Source: Protopterus annectens
Lineage: Eukaryota > Chordata > Ceratodontiformes > Protopteridae
Length of the DNA stretch: 64,000 nucleotides
Assembly: GCF_019279795.1 (NCBI RefSeq)
Contig: NC_056725.1
Coordinates: forward strand, 1,612,111,359 to 1,612,175,358
Reading direction: 5' to 3'
The notes under the pieces were generated by a model. That model worked only from the letters and a program-made list of their open reading frames with translations, had not been told where the DNA came from and did no database searches. Made by a program: the position numbers and the translations under genes. This document shows positions 34,465 to 47,618 of this stretch, piece after piece (within the stretch, counting starts at the first letter, position 1; every line of letters starts with the position of its first letter).

Positions 34465-36413
34465 CAGGATAGGATTAACACACTCATGACATGCTGGTAA
34501 GGATTTTTATTAGAAGAGTTTGAGGATGCTTGTCAAAATGTATGAGGATGAGTGCAGCCAGGATAGGATTAAAGCACAAGTAACACATTGGTAAGTATTT
34601 GTATCAGAAGCGTTTTAGGATGTTTATCAAAAAGTATCAGGGTGAGATCACCCAGGATGGGATTAAAGGACATACACTGCAGTGGTAAGTATTAGTGTCA
34701 GTATTGTACTGGAATACTTATCAGAAGGTGTGAGGATTAATACAACCAGAATGTGATTAAGTCATAGGTAACACAATAGAAAGTATTAGGGCCTGAAGAA
34801 TATAAGGCTGTTTATCGAAAAAAAGAGGATGAGTGAAACCAGAATGGAATTAAAACACTAGTAACACTTTTGAAAGCACTACCATCACAATTTTACAGGG
34901 ACATTTTGCAGAAAGTGTGTTGATGAGTGCAATTGGTATGGGATTAACATACCACTAACATGCTGGTAAGTATTTGCATAAAAAGGGTATAGGAATGTTT
35001 ATCAGAAGGTGCATGGTGAGGGCAATGATGATAGGATTAAAGCATCAGTACCTCAATTGTATTAGTATCAGAAAGGTGCAAGGATATTTGTCAGAATGAT
35101 GTTTGTAACTGTGGTTAGTATTAATGTCACAACTGTGCAAGGATTTTTATTAGAAGGTGTGAAGATGAGTGCATCCAAGTATTTTTGTCAGAAGAGTATA
35201 AGGATGTTTGTCAGGGAGTTTGAGGATGAGTGCAGCTGGGATGGGACAAAAGGATCCATAACTCACTGGCATTTACTGATATCAGAAGGGGATACAGATG
35301 TTTATCAGAGGGTGTGGGTATGAGTGCACACAAGATAGGATAAAAGTATGAGTAACATACTAATAAGTATTTGTATATGAAGGGTTTAAAGATGATTATC
35401 AGAAGGTGTGTGAATGAGTACAGCAGGGGTGGAATTAAAATACTAGTAACACACTGGTTAGTATTAATATATGAAGGGTACAAGGATGCTTGGCAGATAG
35501 TGTGAGCATGAGTGCAAGTGGCATGGAATAAAACACTAGTAACACACTGGTTACTATTAATATAAGAAGGGTATAAGGATGCTTGGCAGATAGTGTGAAG
35601 ATGAGTGCAAGTGGGATGGAATTAAAACACTAGTAACACACTGGTTAGTATTAATATAAGAAGGTATAAGGATGCTTGGCAGCTAGTGTGAGGATGAGTG
35701 CATGCAGAACTGAATTAAAACACTTGTAACACACTGGTTAGTATTAATATACGAAGGGAATAAGAATGCTTGACAGATAGTGTGAGGATGAGTGCAGCAG
35801 TAATGGAATTAAAACACTAGTAACACACTGGTTAGTATTAATATATGAAGGGAATAAGAATGCTTTGCAGATAGTGTGAGGATGAGTGCAGCAGTAATGG
35901 AATTAAAACACTAGTAACACACTGGTTAGTATTAATATATGAAGGGAATAAGAATGCTTTGCAGATAGTTTGAGGATGAGTGCAGCAGTGATGGAATTAA
36001 AACACTAGTAACACACTGGTTAGTATTAATATACGAAGGGAATAAGAATGCTTGACAGATAGTGTGAGGATGAGTGCAGCAGTAATGGAATTAAAACACT
36101 AGTAACACACTGGTTAGTATTAATATATGAAGGGAATAAGAATGCTTTGAAGATAGTTTGAGGATGAGTGCAGCAGTAATGGAATTAAAACACTAGTAAC
36201 ACATTGGATAGTATTACTATATGAAAGGGTATAAGGATGCTTGGCAGACAGTGTGAGGATCAGTGCAATGAGGATGGGATTGAAGGACCTGGAACATAGT
36301 GCTTAATGTAAGTATTAGAAGGGTAAATGGATGTTTTCAGAAGGTGTAAACATCAGTGGAATTAATATGAGATTAATGCACCAGTAACACACTTGTACTT
36401 CTTAGATACAAAA
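34465..36413 (+). repeat. 94-bp satellite array, segment B
   Basis: This continues segment A after the Penelope insertion. From about 35460 to 36260 the units become nearly identical, with GTATTA landmarks at 35741, 35834, 35929, 36023, 36117 and 36211 (period 93-95 bp). The homogeneous part suggests recent local amplification. The array is interrupted again at 36414 by the Gypsy element. Confidence 0.92.
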
Positions 36414-36418
36414 GCATG

Positions 36419-38020
<1,602 letters not shown>

Positions 38021-38032
38021 TTTCTCCCCCCA
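38021..38032 (-). promoter_or_regulatory. Polypurine tract
   Basis: The minus-strand reading is GGGGGGAGAAA immediately before the TGTGATAA start of the 3' LTR. This is the normal primer site for plus-strand DNA synthesis in LTR elements. Confidence 0.85.
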
Positions 38033-38108
38033 ACAAGAACTCAAGCTAGTTTTTCAAATGTCTTTTGAGAAACATTGCTTTAGAGGGTTGAGCCTATCGG
38101 GGAATACC

Positions 38109-38591
38109 TTACCCCATTCCCTGTCTTGAGATTCCAGCTGCCTGCTGCACTATCCCATCATATGCCTGCAACCCTAATCTCCACCACAGTAATTTGGGAT
38201 TTTCCTGGATAGCTCCCTGTAGCCATAGATCCCCTTCTGACTCTTCCTGCCTTCTACTGCATATACTTAGCACACGGTCCTCCCTATCATGGTAAGGTTT
38301 TATCATGTTAAGATGGTACAATTTTTGCCCCTGCCTCCTGCCTAGTAGTTCAACCATGTAGTTAACATCACTGACCTTCCTTACCACCTTGTAGAGTCCC
38401 TCCCAAGCTGCCTGCAGCTTATTGTGTCTGACAGGAATGAGAACCATTACCTGCTGCCCTACAGCATACTCTCTAGCTCGAGCATTCCTGTCATAGCAGA
38501 CCTTTTTCTGCTGTTGGGCTTCTGACAGCTTCTCCTGGGCTAAGGCCATGAGTTCCCTGAGCCTTGTCCTGAGGTTTAGGACATATGCCAC
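38109..38591 (-). pseudogene. Gypsy integrase C-terminal region
   Basis: The segment contains VCYDRNARAREYAVGQQVMV followed by LQAAWEGLYKVVRKVSDVNY, which corresponds to the C-terminal DNA-binding module of Gypsy integrases (the pattern GD-V-VL, G-GPY-V). It sits in a different frame from the catalytic core upstream, so a frameshift near 38.65 kb separates them. Confidence 0.8.
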
Positions 38592-38656
38592 AACAGACTC
38601 CTTGTGGGATTCACACTCACCCTCCCACTCATATCAAATTAAATCTAGAGGCCCTC

Positions 38657-39361
38657 TCACCCTATGCACTTACAGCATCTAAAGTGTGAAAAATCTGTGG
38701 ATTCCTGGGAAACCTTTCTGTAAGCAAACAACAGATGGCTCAAATATTTCTCCCACTCCCTCTTAAACTGGTCTGCAAATGCCCATAGCATGGACTTGAG
38801 TGTAGAGTTTAACTTCTCAACAGGACCATTAGTCTGAGGATGGTAAGGGGTGGTCTTTAGGTGCTTCACCCACCAGTACTTCCACAGAAAAGCCAGCAGG
38901 TCTGACATGTAATTCGCAACTCTGTCAGTCAGCATTTCTTTTGGGAAACCTACCCTGCTGAAAATCTCTAGCAAAGCATTTGTCACCTTTTCTGCCTCAA
39001 TGGAGGACATAGCCACTGTCTCAGGGTATCTAGTAGCATAATCTACTACCACTAGGATATACATTTTCCCTGTGGAACTTGAGGTACTCAGAGTCCCCAC
39101 AATATCCATAGCTACCCTCAGAAATGGCTCCTCAATCACAGGTAAAGGCATCAAAAGAGCTTTCACCTTGTTTCCTACCTTGCCTACCTTTTGGCACTGC
39201 GCACAGGTCCTGCAGTATCCTGTTATATCTCTGGAAATACCAGGCCAACAGAAGTTCTGCATAATATGTCCCTTTGTGCACTTTATGCCCATATGACCTG
39301 GAAAGGGAATATTATGGGCTATGGCTAGAAGTGCCAGATGGTAAGTTCTAGGCACTACCAA
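38657..39361 (-). pseudogene. Gypsy integrase, zinc and catalytic core
   Basis: Integrase inserts the element DNA into the genome. The N-terminal zinc module is visible as AHNIPFPGHMG with CRTCAQCQKV. The catalytic triad is present: Asp in AMDIVG, Asp in LTDRVANYMS and Glu in NGPVEKLN, with YHPQTNGPVEKLNSTLKS as the usual core motif. The sequence TDRV replaces the common TDQG. The frame breaks after DFSHF, where the C-terminal part continues in another frame. Confidence 0.88.
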
Positions 39362-39633
39362 CTGCTGTATCTGCTCATCTTCTAGCCCTCCCTAGGGTCC
39401 ACTATCTATACAGTGACTGTTTGTCCTAGTATACAGAATCCCCCTTCCCTTGAAAATCAGGTGCCTCACTAGCTGCCTCTCTCAGGCCTTATAATGTAGG
39501 GTCTGAGAGCTGAGCCTGTCCCAACTCTCTCTTTGTAACCCTTCCCAGCTTCTCTTCCACAGGAAGTCTGGCATGCTCTGGCAGTGGTGCCTCACTGTCA
39601 GCCTGGTACTACTACTCACTTCTGCCCTTGCAG

Positions 39634-40040
39634 TCACTTTGACCAAGGGACGATCAGTATCAGCTGTGGCTCACCTTCAGTCTCACTGCTACAGGGTAGG
39701 CCTGTCCCTATCATAACCACCTCACCAGTCCTGGCTGCAAGTATGCGGCCTGACAGGGTCACCCCAAGGCTACCAGACCTACATGCTTGTCTCCAAACCT
39801 GACTGCATGTAACTGCATTAACATACAGCACTGCATTATCAAAATCCTTCCCTATCAGGACATCTGCAGGATGGTAGTTTGGTACCCTTGTTGTCTCAAG
39901 ACAATCTACTGTTGGCATTTTGTCATTCCCTCTTACTGGATCTCCCACCTTTTGTTCCCCACCTTGCCTTTGTAGACATCTATGTGCTACATGGCCCCAC
40001 TGGTTGCATTTAAAACATTTAACCCTAGGTTGTGGACATG
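39634..40040 (-). pseudogene. Gypsy gag zinc knuckle and protease remnant
   Basis: Starting at about 40020 the minus strand encodes CFKCNQWGHVAHRC, a CX2CX4HX4C nucleocapsid zinc knuckle. After a linker, HPADVLIGKDFDNA resembles the last strand of a retropepsin, where DVLIG-D is common. The Asp-Thr/Ser-Gly active site is not clear. The frame ends at 39634, and the expected RT and RNase H are missing before the integrase. Confidence 0.65.
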
Positions 40041-40179
40041 TACCTGGACTAGTGGCTTCCCCTGCTACTGTCAGATTCTGTTGAGGCAGTCTAGGCTGCC
40101 CACTATTAGAGGCCTTAGACCCATGAGCAGCACTGGATGTCCCTTTCCTGTGCAGGGATGCCGTGCTTGTGGGTTCCTA

Positions 40180-40518
40180 TCACATAGTCAGGCTTGTACG
40201 AGTTCAAACCTTATATGGTCAAGACCATAAGTTCAAACTTGTACAAGTTCGGGTGTTTCAGTGGAAATCTCTGTAAGGGGAGGTTTCCATTCTGTTGCAT
40301 GAGGTGCGATTTCGGAGTTGGTATATTTAAGTAGCTGGGATGACAGGGGGCACAGCCCCCTATGTGGGGGGTGCGGGGGGCTTGTCCCCCATGCTTACAA
40401 CAGTTTATTTTGTTTTTCCTTCTTTTTTTTTTTTTTTATTCATAGTCAAAGTTTTGTAACTTCAAATGGAATGGTTTGTACATTTCGTTTTTGCAGTTAT
40501 AAAACTTTGACTATGTGA
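40180..40518. mobile_element. TA-flanked MITE inserted in gag (339 bp)
   Basis: The left end TCACATAGTCA (40180-40190) is the exact complement of the right end TGACTATGTGA (40508-40518), and TA flanks both sides (40178-40179 and 40519-40520). TA duplication points to the Tc1/mariner group. An internal palindrome around 40191-40250 pairs TACGAGTTCAAACCTTATATGGTC with GACCATAAGTTCAAACTTGTACA. It has no coding capacity and interrupts the Gypsy gag after the SCAN-like region. Confidence 0.82.
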
Positions 40519-41016
40519 TATAGACCCCCTGCTTGCTAGGTATAGGTCTCCCTTCTTCCCCAACTCATCTACCGTAAGGCATTGTCTGTCAGCTAAAAAT
40601 ATTCTCATCTCCTCAGGCAAATTGCTAAGGGCTTGTTCCCTCAGCAAAAGGTCTGACAGCCCTTCAAAAGTGATGACTTGACATCCACTCACCCACCTAT
40701 GAAAATAAGTGCTTAGTTCAGCAACATATTCACGCACACTTTCATCTGCCTTGTATCTATGCTCATGAAACTTTTTCCTATAAACTTCAGGTGTTAGCTT
40801 AAAACACTCTAGCAGACAATTCTTTACAACATTATGATTTAAAAAGCCATTATCAGACAGTTTAAATAGAACATTTACAGCTTTACCATAGAGCAAGGAG
40901 GTCAGGAACCATACCCAGAGCCCTTGGTCAACATTATACTGTTTATATACCCTCATAAACATATGAATGAAACTATAAAAATTATTGCGCCCCCCCCCCC
41001 TGTAAATTGTGGTCAA
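40519..41016 (-). pseudogene. Gypsy gag, SCAN-like capsid region
   Basis: Gag forms the particle shell. The segment CLLECFKLTPEVYRKKFHEH, then REYVAELSTYFHRWV, then LSDLLLREQALSNLPEEMRI follows the layout of SCAN domains (YR-KF-----, F-RWL, L-EL-LLEQFL--LP-E-), a capsid-derived fold. The frame joins the N-terminal gag part through a run of about ten G on the minus strand (near 40990), where a length change has shifted the frame. The TA-flanked MITE cuts the frame at 40519. Confidence 0.8.
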
Positions 41017-41171
41017 AATTTACTGACCTTTTTTGCTTCTGGGGTTTGGTTACTCCCTACCCCATTACCTCCATGACTCTGGCAAAGAGTCAGCATTTCC
41101 TTTTCATGTTGCCTCTTCCTCTCCTCAGCTTCTAGGTGTAACAGTTTCTTATTCTCCTCAGCCTGCAGACA

Positions 41172-41555
41172 TCAGAGTTTCACATTTTCTTCAGTCTCTA
41201 GCCACCTCAGTCTCTCTACAGCTTCTATTTCCAAATGCTTGGCCTTCAACTCAAGTCTCTTTAGCTCCAGATGGATTTTTAAGTCCTCTGTAGAAAGGTT
41301 AAGGTGTCCATTCTCCGAGTTTTGTACATCTCCGTGGTCAGTCTGATCATCCTCTTGGTTGATATTCTTGGATGCAGCTGTGAGTAATGTTGCAATCATC
41401 TCTGCTTTATTCAGGTTTCCATGCACCAGTCCTTTAGCCTGGCACATCTCAGCCAACAGGCTCCTTGTCAGCTTGCCATACTCCTCTGCTGACATGCTTA
41501 CCTGCTCTCCCTGACTAATTATAAAACAGTTGTGATCTGAACTCTGAATATTCAC
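41172..41555 (-). pseudogene. Gypsy gag, N-terminal part
   Basis: The frame contains EEYGKLTRSLLAEMCQAKGL and LNKAEMIATLLTA, a small helical module (LL-EMC---GL----KAEMI--L) common at the start of Gmr1-like gags. A charged, coiled-coil-like stretch rich in Glu, Leu and Lys (LKIHLELKRLELKAKHLEIE) follows. It lies next to the 5' LTR in the expected place for gag. The first Met of the natural protein is uncertain. Confidence 0.7.
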
Positions 41556-41727
41556 TGTGTGGCTGATTTAGGATAAAAAAAAACACCTTCAGTGATCACT
41601 GTACACAAGCTACAGAAATTCATTGTCTACAACACTACAAGCCAATTAATATGCGATGTGGCTATCTCACCACTATTAACCGATTAATATTTGATGTGGA
41701 TATCCCATCACTGCCAAACAAGTCATA

Positions 41728-43247
41728 TGTGATGCTCCTGCACTGGTCCAGTCATCAAGGAACCTCAGTTCTAACTACTAACACCAGTAAGGAATGTGCA
41801 CATTGGGAGGATGATAGGTACATACACAGTAAAGTACAATTTTCATTAATAGCAGCACACAGAGATCACAGTCAGTCTGGGGCTGGTTTCTCCCTTTCTC
41901 TGCAAATCTCCAGTAAGACTCTCCACTGGCACAGCTATAGGGTTAAGTTTCAGCTGAATGGTCAAGCCAAAACCTCCAGGACCCTCTCTGTCCAACCAGT
42001 GCTTCATGTCCCTGCCCAAGTATCTGGCACACACACACACACTTTGAGATTTTATTTATATACAAACACACAGACACTCCTGGGGAAGGCTGACACAGGT
42101 TCTCCAGCTGTGCACCCTTCTGCCCACACTATACAGTAGTGCCACTTGCCATCAATCACCCTTATCAGCTACTATAAAGGCCCTTACCAAAAGGTGCCCA
42201 GTCTTACTGTGTAATGTTACTATTATCCATGTGGTAAGTGTGACTGAGACTTGAAGGCTATTGGAGTGGCTTGTACAGTATCACCAAATACATATGCAAG
42301 TACGCTAAGAGCTTAAATATCTCTACACAAAACCATCCACAATTAAAAGGTTTAAATATATTTAATAATAAATAATAAAAGCACAAGGCAATACTCATGA
42401 ACTCAACACAGTGATAATAGAGAGTTCACAATCGGACAGTTTCACATAAAAGCAGAAAACATCTAACTAATCTTGCTATATTCCTCTCTATCTCTAAGAA
42501 AAACTATGTTTAAAATAACTTACTTACAGAGCAAGGCAAAGTGTTGGTGATGTTGTCAGATCCAGAATAAAATAAAGAATGCACTCTCTCTGGGATAGTT
42601 TTAAATTGATAATACACATTACTGCTGAATCATCTCAGATTACATCATTCTTGACACCTCTGCATACGTTTCCTAGGCTAGCAGGAACTTAAATTTTTAA
42701 CATGTCTCTGTTAAAAGTACTTATCTCTCAGAAGCTGTCAATTCTCTGTTAGAAGCTTGCCTGAAACTGAAAGTCGTAAAACAATTACCTTGGAAACCTG
42801 TAATTACTTCTGTTTCCAGACAATAGAAAGAAGCCCCTAGCCTAGACATCCTGTCTCTTAGCTGAGATAAACTAACTTTATAACACATTGTAAAACTCAT
42901 TACTTATCAACTTATTTTCTTAGAGTTTTGCAAGTTAACTCTGTATACTCCAAACTACTACTATGAAAACATACATTTGCATTGGCATATTGTTTATACA
43001 CGTCTGCTCTTTTCAAGTAGGGTGCACTGTGGTTACAATCTTGAAGCACGGTGCAGAACATACATTTTTAAGGCAAGCATATAAATCATATTACTATTCA
43101 GAAATGACATATAATTATTTACAAAATTCTGTCTAACTGGGCTGGCAGTGTCACATTTCTATATAAATCATATTAATATAATCAAGTGACATATAATTAT
43201 TTACAAAGTTCCAGGTAGCTGGGCTGGGGGCATCTCAGTTTATTACA
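41728..43247 (-). repeat. 5' LTR (1520 bp)
   Basis: In the sense direction it starts TGTAATAAACTG at 43247 and ends CATCACA at 41728. It aligns along its length with the 3' LTR apart from indels, of which the CA tract is the largest. A clear primer binding site was not found: the nearest TGG on the minus strand is at 41716, 12 bases inside. Confidence 0.92.
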
Positions 43248-43252
43248 GCATG

Positions 43253-43715
43253 TACCAACAATTATAAGTAGGTGTGATGAAGAGTGCATCAAGGATAGCA
43301 TTAAATCACTAGTAAATCTGTTAAGGATTATTACTGGAAGGGTATAAAGAATTTTAGCTGAAGGTCTGATGATGAGTACATCCAGGATGCAATTAAAGCA
43401 CCAGTGCTACAGTGGTAAGTTTTAGTGCTAGAATTGTACTGGGATGTTTATCAGAAGGTAAGAGGATTAGTGTGACCATAATGTAAGTAAAGCACTGGTA
43501 ACGCAACAGAAAGTATTAAAAGCAGATGGATATAAGTATTTTTAAATGAAGGAGAAAGATTGAGTGAAACCAGAATATGATTAAAGCACTAGTAACACTC
43601 CTAAAAGTATAACCATCAGAAGGCTATGAGGATGTTATGCGGTAGGTATGATGATGAATGCGAAAAGGATGGAATTAGCACATCACTAGCATGCTGCTAT
43701 TTATTTGTATCAGAA
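43253..43715 (+). repeat. 94-bp satellite array, segment C
   Basis: Units with GATGA(A/G)(G/T)AGTGCA, AAGGATAGCATTAAATCACTAG, GTTTATCAGAAGG and CTATGAGGATG phrases continue the array after the Gypsy element, more diverged than in segment B. Confidence 0.8.
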
Positions 43716-43955
43716 ATTAGTGCTTTTGGGGCATTGGTGGCTAATGCTCTTGTTCAAAGATTATTGAGTGGCAAAGTCATGGGTTCAAAGCCAGTCTGGT
43801 GTATTTCTCTTTCATGGGGTGGGAGTGGCATAATTGCTGAGGTCATAGACACAAAGTACAATGTTTATGTCTGACCCGGGAATATTGGCTAGGCTTAAAA
43901 TGGCCCTTGAGGGCAGATAGCTTAATATTCACCTATGAACCCAGAAACCTATAAA
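43716..43955 (+). mobile_element. tRNA-derived SINE with CR1-like LINE tail
   Basis: The head has a box A-like TGGCTAATGCT (43738-43748) and a box B-like GGTTCAAAGCC (43782-43792), the internal RNA polymerase III promoter of tRNA-derived SINEs. The tail contains TTGGCTAGGCTTAAAATGG, GAGGGCAGATAGC and CCTATGAACCCAGAAACCTATAAA, which closely matches the 3' end of the CR1-like LINE at 7286-7345. A shared tail lets a SINE borrow the LINE's reverse transcriptase. CAGAA before (43711) and after (43956) is a possible but weak target duplication. Confidence 0.8.
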
Positions 43956-46103
43956 CAGAAGATCAGCAGTCAAGTCCATACTAGCCATTAGCATTGTGTA
44001 CCCAAGTAAAAGGTGAGAAATGGAACAAGGACTGTGTGAAAACAGTGTAAAAATGTAGATAGTACATAGAAGGGTAAGTAACATCTTTTAGTAACCTAAC
44101 ACATGCATTCACAAACTTTGCAGTGGATCAGTATGGTTGTCTTCTACCATCAACAACAACGCCCCTTTTCGACATTGAGTCAGGATGTGGAGTCAGCTGT
44201 CACTATCTCTCATAATTTAATGCCCTTTACTTTTACCTTCTTCAATTGTTGCAGGTCTTCTAGAATTTGTTTTTTTGCAGGGCTAAGGACCAGTCATTAT
44301 AGATACAATGAATGCAACAGTTAACCTGTAACTTCTGTGTGATTTATTGAAGTCTGTCTGGAAGGTTGTCTTTTTTTTTTTTAGTTGGTAATTGGTGGGT
44401 TGGAGAGTTAATGTAACCACTATGGATTACATAGGAGCTTGAGCCTGCATCTAAAGGGTTTTCATTTCATTTTCAGATGGCTAAATTTGTACTCCTTCAA
44501 AATGTGAGAATAAAAGTTCAAATGCAGGGAATGTATACTTCGTCCAAGGTTGTAATACGTCAGCATATTCCCCTTCTATATGTAATGTAGCATACATATA
44601 AGTAGCAGGCGATGTGGATTGGCATACAAAATGGTGCAATGATTCAAGATATGCTGTAAGCTTTAAGAAATTAAACTTAACTTTTTATATAGCTGAAAGT
44701 CTTATAATTTTGAGTATTCTACCCACCCTTACTTTTTAAAATTTTAAACAGTTCTTTGTGTCTAAACCTAAGAAGTAAACACTAAATAAAATCCTCCCCA
44801 TACTCTCTTAGAAGCCAGAACAACATTGCAGTAATTCTAATCCATTTACTTTCTGGCCTTGGTGGAAAGTCCTTCCGTAAAATTGTTCCTGCTAATTGGA
44901 ATAATGTCAAGCACAAGTCCATCAACTTGCCAAGTGCTCACAGATAAGGAAAGAACTAATAGCTTACCTAAAAGACACATGCAAGTGTATCTGTTTTGTA
45001 GACAAAGGATAATCTCAACCTTCCAACCATACTCCTCCATTTTGTTTGTTACAAATGCACATAAGTCGTAACACATAAAGATTCTTATTACATAACAAAG
45101 GTGCATTCCTCTTTTGCAAATATGTAAATTTAACTTACAATTTATTTTTTGTAGTAATACTAGTAGTACACTAACACCTTCTGCTCCACCTAAAGACTAT
45201 ACCCACTCCAATGGGGACTAACTCTTTCACTGCTTTCCCTGCTTCTTTCAGACCATTAATGCTTTCTTCATTTGTCAGGCAATACTTATCTTTCATCTAC
45301 AAACTCCAGTTATAGGAACTTCTTTATATATGTATTACTGAATTTACATGAATCCTGTTTAAGTGGTGTTAGACTGTTGGACAACAGAAGGTGTTAGCCT
45401 ATGAAAAAGATATATAACCATATTTTGTGTACTTGTATTATTTTTTGATGTATGGTATTTGATTCTTCTGCTTATACAGCTGTGCCTTCTATGCCGGGGT
45501 TGTGGCTAAAAAGGGTTCAAAGATCACCCCACTCACCCAGTCATCAGAGAATGAATGAATGAATTAATACATTAATGAATAAATAAATAAATAAATATTA
45601 TACATATAACTGGGATCCATCTAAAGGCTGTATTATTAATTACACTCTATGATCATTCTTATGAAGTAGACAATTTGTGGAATGCATAATGTCAGATCCA
45701 CTCCTCATGTACTTATTTGTTAACTGGTGTAGACCACTGATTCTCACAGATCATTTTCAAATGTAGCCCGGTAGTACTGTCTGGCTAAGTTATTTATTCT
45801 GTCACAGAAGTAAATGGAAACATAGGAAATTAAACCATGAAATACTAATCATCTGCAGTAGCTGCCATTCTGCTTTATCTAAGAATCAGAAATTGTGATA
45901 TATACTCAATATTTCTTCTTATAACAATAGTCTACCTCTCTAGGCATAAGTCAAGAAAGGTCAGAGCTTCTAAACTGATTTACTTAAGACATCTTCCATG
46001 GTGCAGAGACACTGTAAGGGACATAAAGAAGAAATATACAGCTGTTAAACTTTTCAGTGGCATGCCAAAAAACAACAGCTTCTTGTATTTTTTTAAAAAC
46101 ATG
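43956..46103. other. Intron sequence, no recognised gene
   Basis: Possible degraded satellite remains continue to about 44.1 kb. A GAAT/AAAT microsatellite lies at about 45552-45600. A minus-strand open frame at 44846-45106 has no motif I can name. Confidence 0.5.
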
Positions 46104-47618
46104 CCCCGGGATTCATGAACCTTGCGCCAGGTGCACGCATAGCGTAGGCGTTACAATGCCAAATATGGCCGCCGAGTGATTCAGGTACGATCCAATCCCA
46201 CGTGCACTACCGGCGTGCGCCGGATCTGCCCAGCCCCTGGCGTAGGTATGCTAAACACCCCATGTGCGGTGTTGCACCATGCAAATGAAGGCATATAGCG
46301 ATTCACGAAGTGGCGCAGGCGTAGCATAAGCCCACGACAATGTAAACCAAAACAAAACGGTTTACATTTTCCCAAACAGAACATAGGAGTAACGGAAGAG
46401 TGTCAGACCCAGGTGTCACACTGTTACCATATGCCAATGGCGAAATACACAGAGAATGTCAAAAGAAAACATGCACAACATGTAAATAACAACTTAAATG
46501 GCATGTCCACAGCAACTCACATCAGAACCCTAGGACATGTTTGCGGAAGGTGCAATACAATGAAATAATATAACAAGGTTATAAAACAGCCGCGTAATAC
46601 ACAGCAGGGTCACAGCATAATACACCATGGTATGCATGGAACGCCACAACCACGGTGCAAGGGTTGCCAAGGACTCGCGGCAGTGTTCGGCGTGGTAACT
46701 ATGAATTAGTAGTCAATGCCATGCAAATGAGGCAGATAATACTGAATCGCAAATCCCCCGCCGGCGCAAGGCTGTACCAAAGGGCGCAGCAGTAATACAC
46801 CGAGGAGTGGCTTAGAGGGAATACATGTCATCTGCAGAGGGGTGTGCCACCGTAGCAGGAAGCACATTGGAGCACAGCAAACCTGGGCTGTACATTGCAA
46901 ATCACAGCTGCAGGACCGGGGTGTGGGGTAATAGTTCAGCTGAGAGCACACAATGCACGCAGAAGTGCATGTGCACGAGGATGACTACGTTCCCTTAACC
47001 CAGTCATGTGACGCTCGCTCCGCAAACAACATCGGAAACAGGAAGGTGATGTTAAGAATATGAGGAAATGCGGAAGAAGTGTAATTGGAGTACTAATGAG
47101 CAATCAACACTAATCAACCCACGAAGGCCAATCGGCGGCAGCTGACAACTCTGCATGCAGAAACCTGCAAAATGGGATAGGGGAGGCATATGAATGCAAA
47201 GAAAGTAGGGGAGGTAGCAGATTGCAAAGATAGAAGACCTGACACAGCAGAGCAAAGCAGACAGGCAGCACAACGGCAGCAGCACACAATACGCATGATA
47301 TGCCATGTCCCAGAAAGTACACATGACAGTGCTCTGCAGGATGCATGCCAGAAAATAGTAGGTGCAACGTGCAGAAATAGTAAGGGAAGGTCGAAAGGTA
47401 ATCCATGGCAGGCAAGAGTAATGCAACACCAAAGGCAACAGTGTTGTAGTTCCATCGGTAAAACACGGAAGATAACCCCCAGATACGGCCGTACAAACAC
47501 ACCCTATGACATCATCAGTGTGCACAGCACAATAGTATAAAGTGTGAATGCACACAACACACAGCCATGTATTCCCAAATGCCGCACCATAGGTGTAAAC
47601 ACACGGGGAACTTTTAAA
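46104..47618. promoter_or_regulatory. Harbinger left terminal region
   Basis: This 1.5-kb leader holds the presumed left end and the transposase promoter. Short GC-rich motifs recur (GCGCCAGG, GGCGTAGG, GGCGCAGGCG, GCCGGCGCAAGG), as do GATTCATGAA, GATTCACGAA and TGAATCGCAAA. Such subterminal repeats are likely binding sites for the element's Myb-like protein. No TATA box was assigned. Confidence 0.5.

Noticed and set aside
41690..41727. Primer binding site next to the 5' LTR
   Set aside because: The nearest TGG is 12 bases from the LTR edge, and the following bases fit no tRNA end well enough to name.
44846..45106. Minus-strand frame of 86 codons considered as a retroelement RT fragment
   Set aside because: The resemblance to the block after the RT catalytic box in YR elements was too weak to claim.
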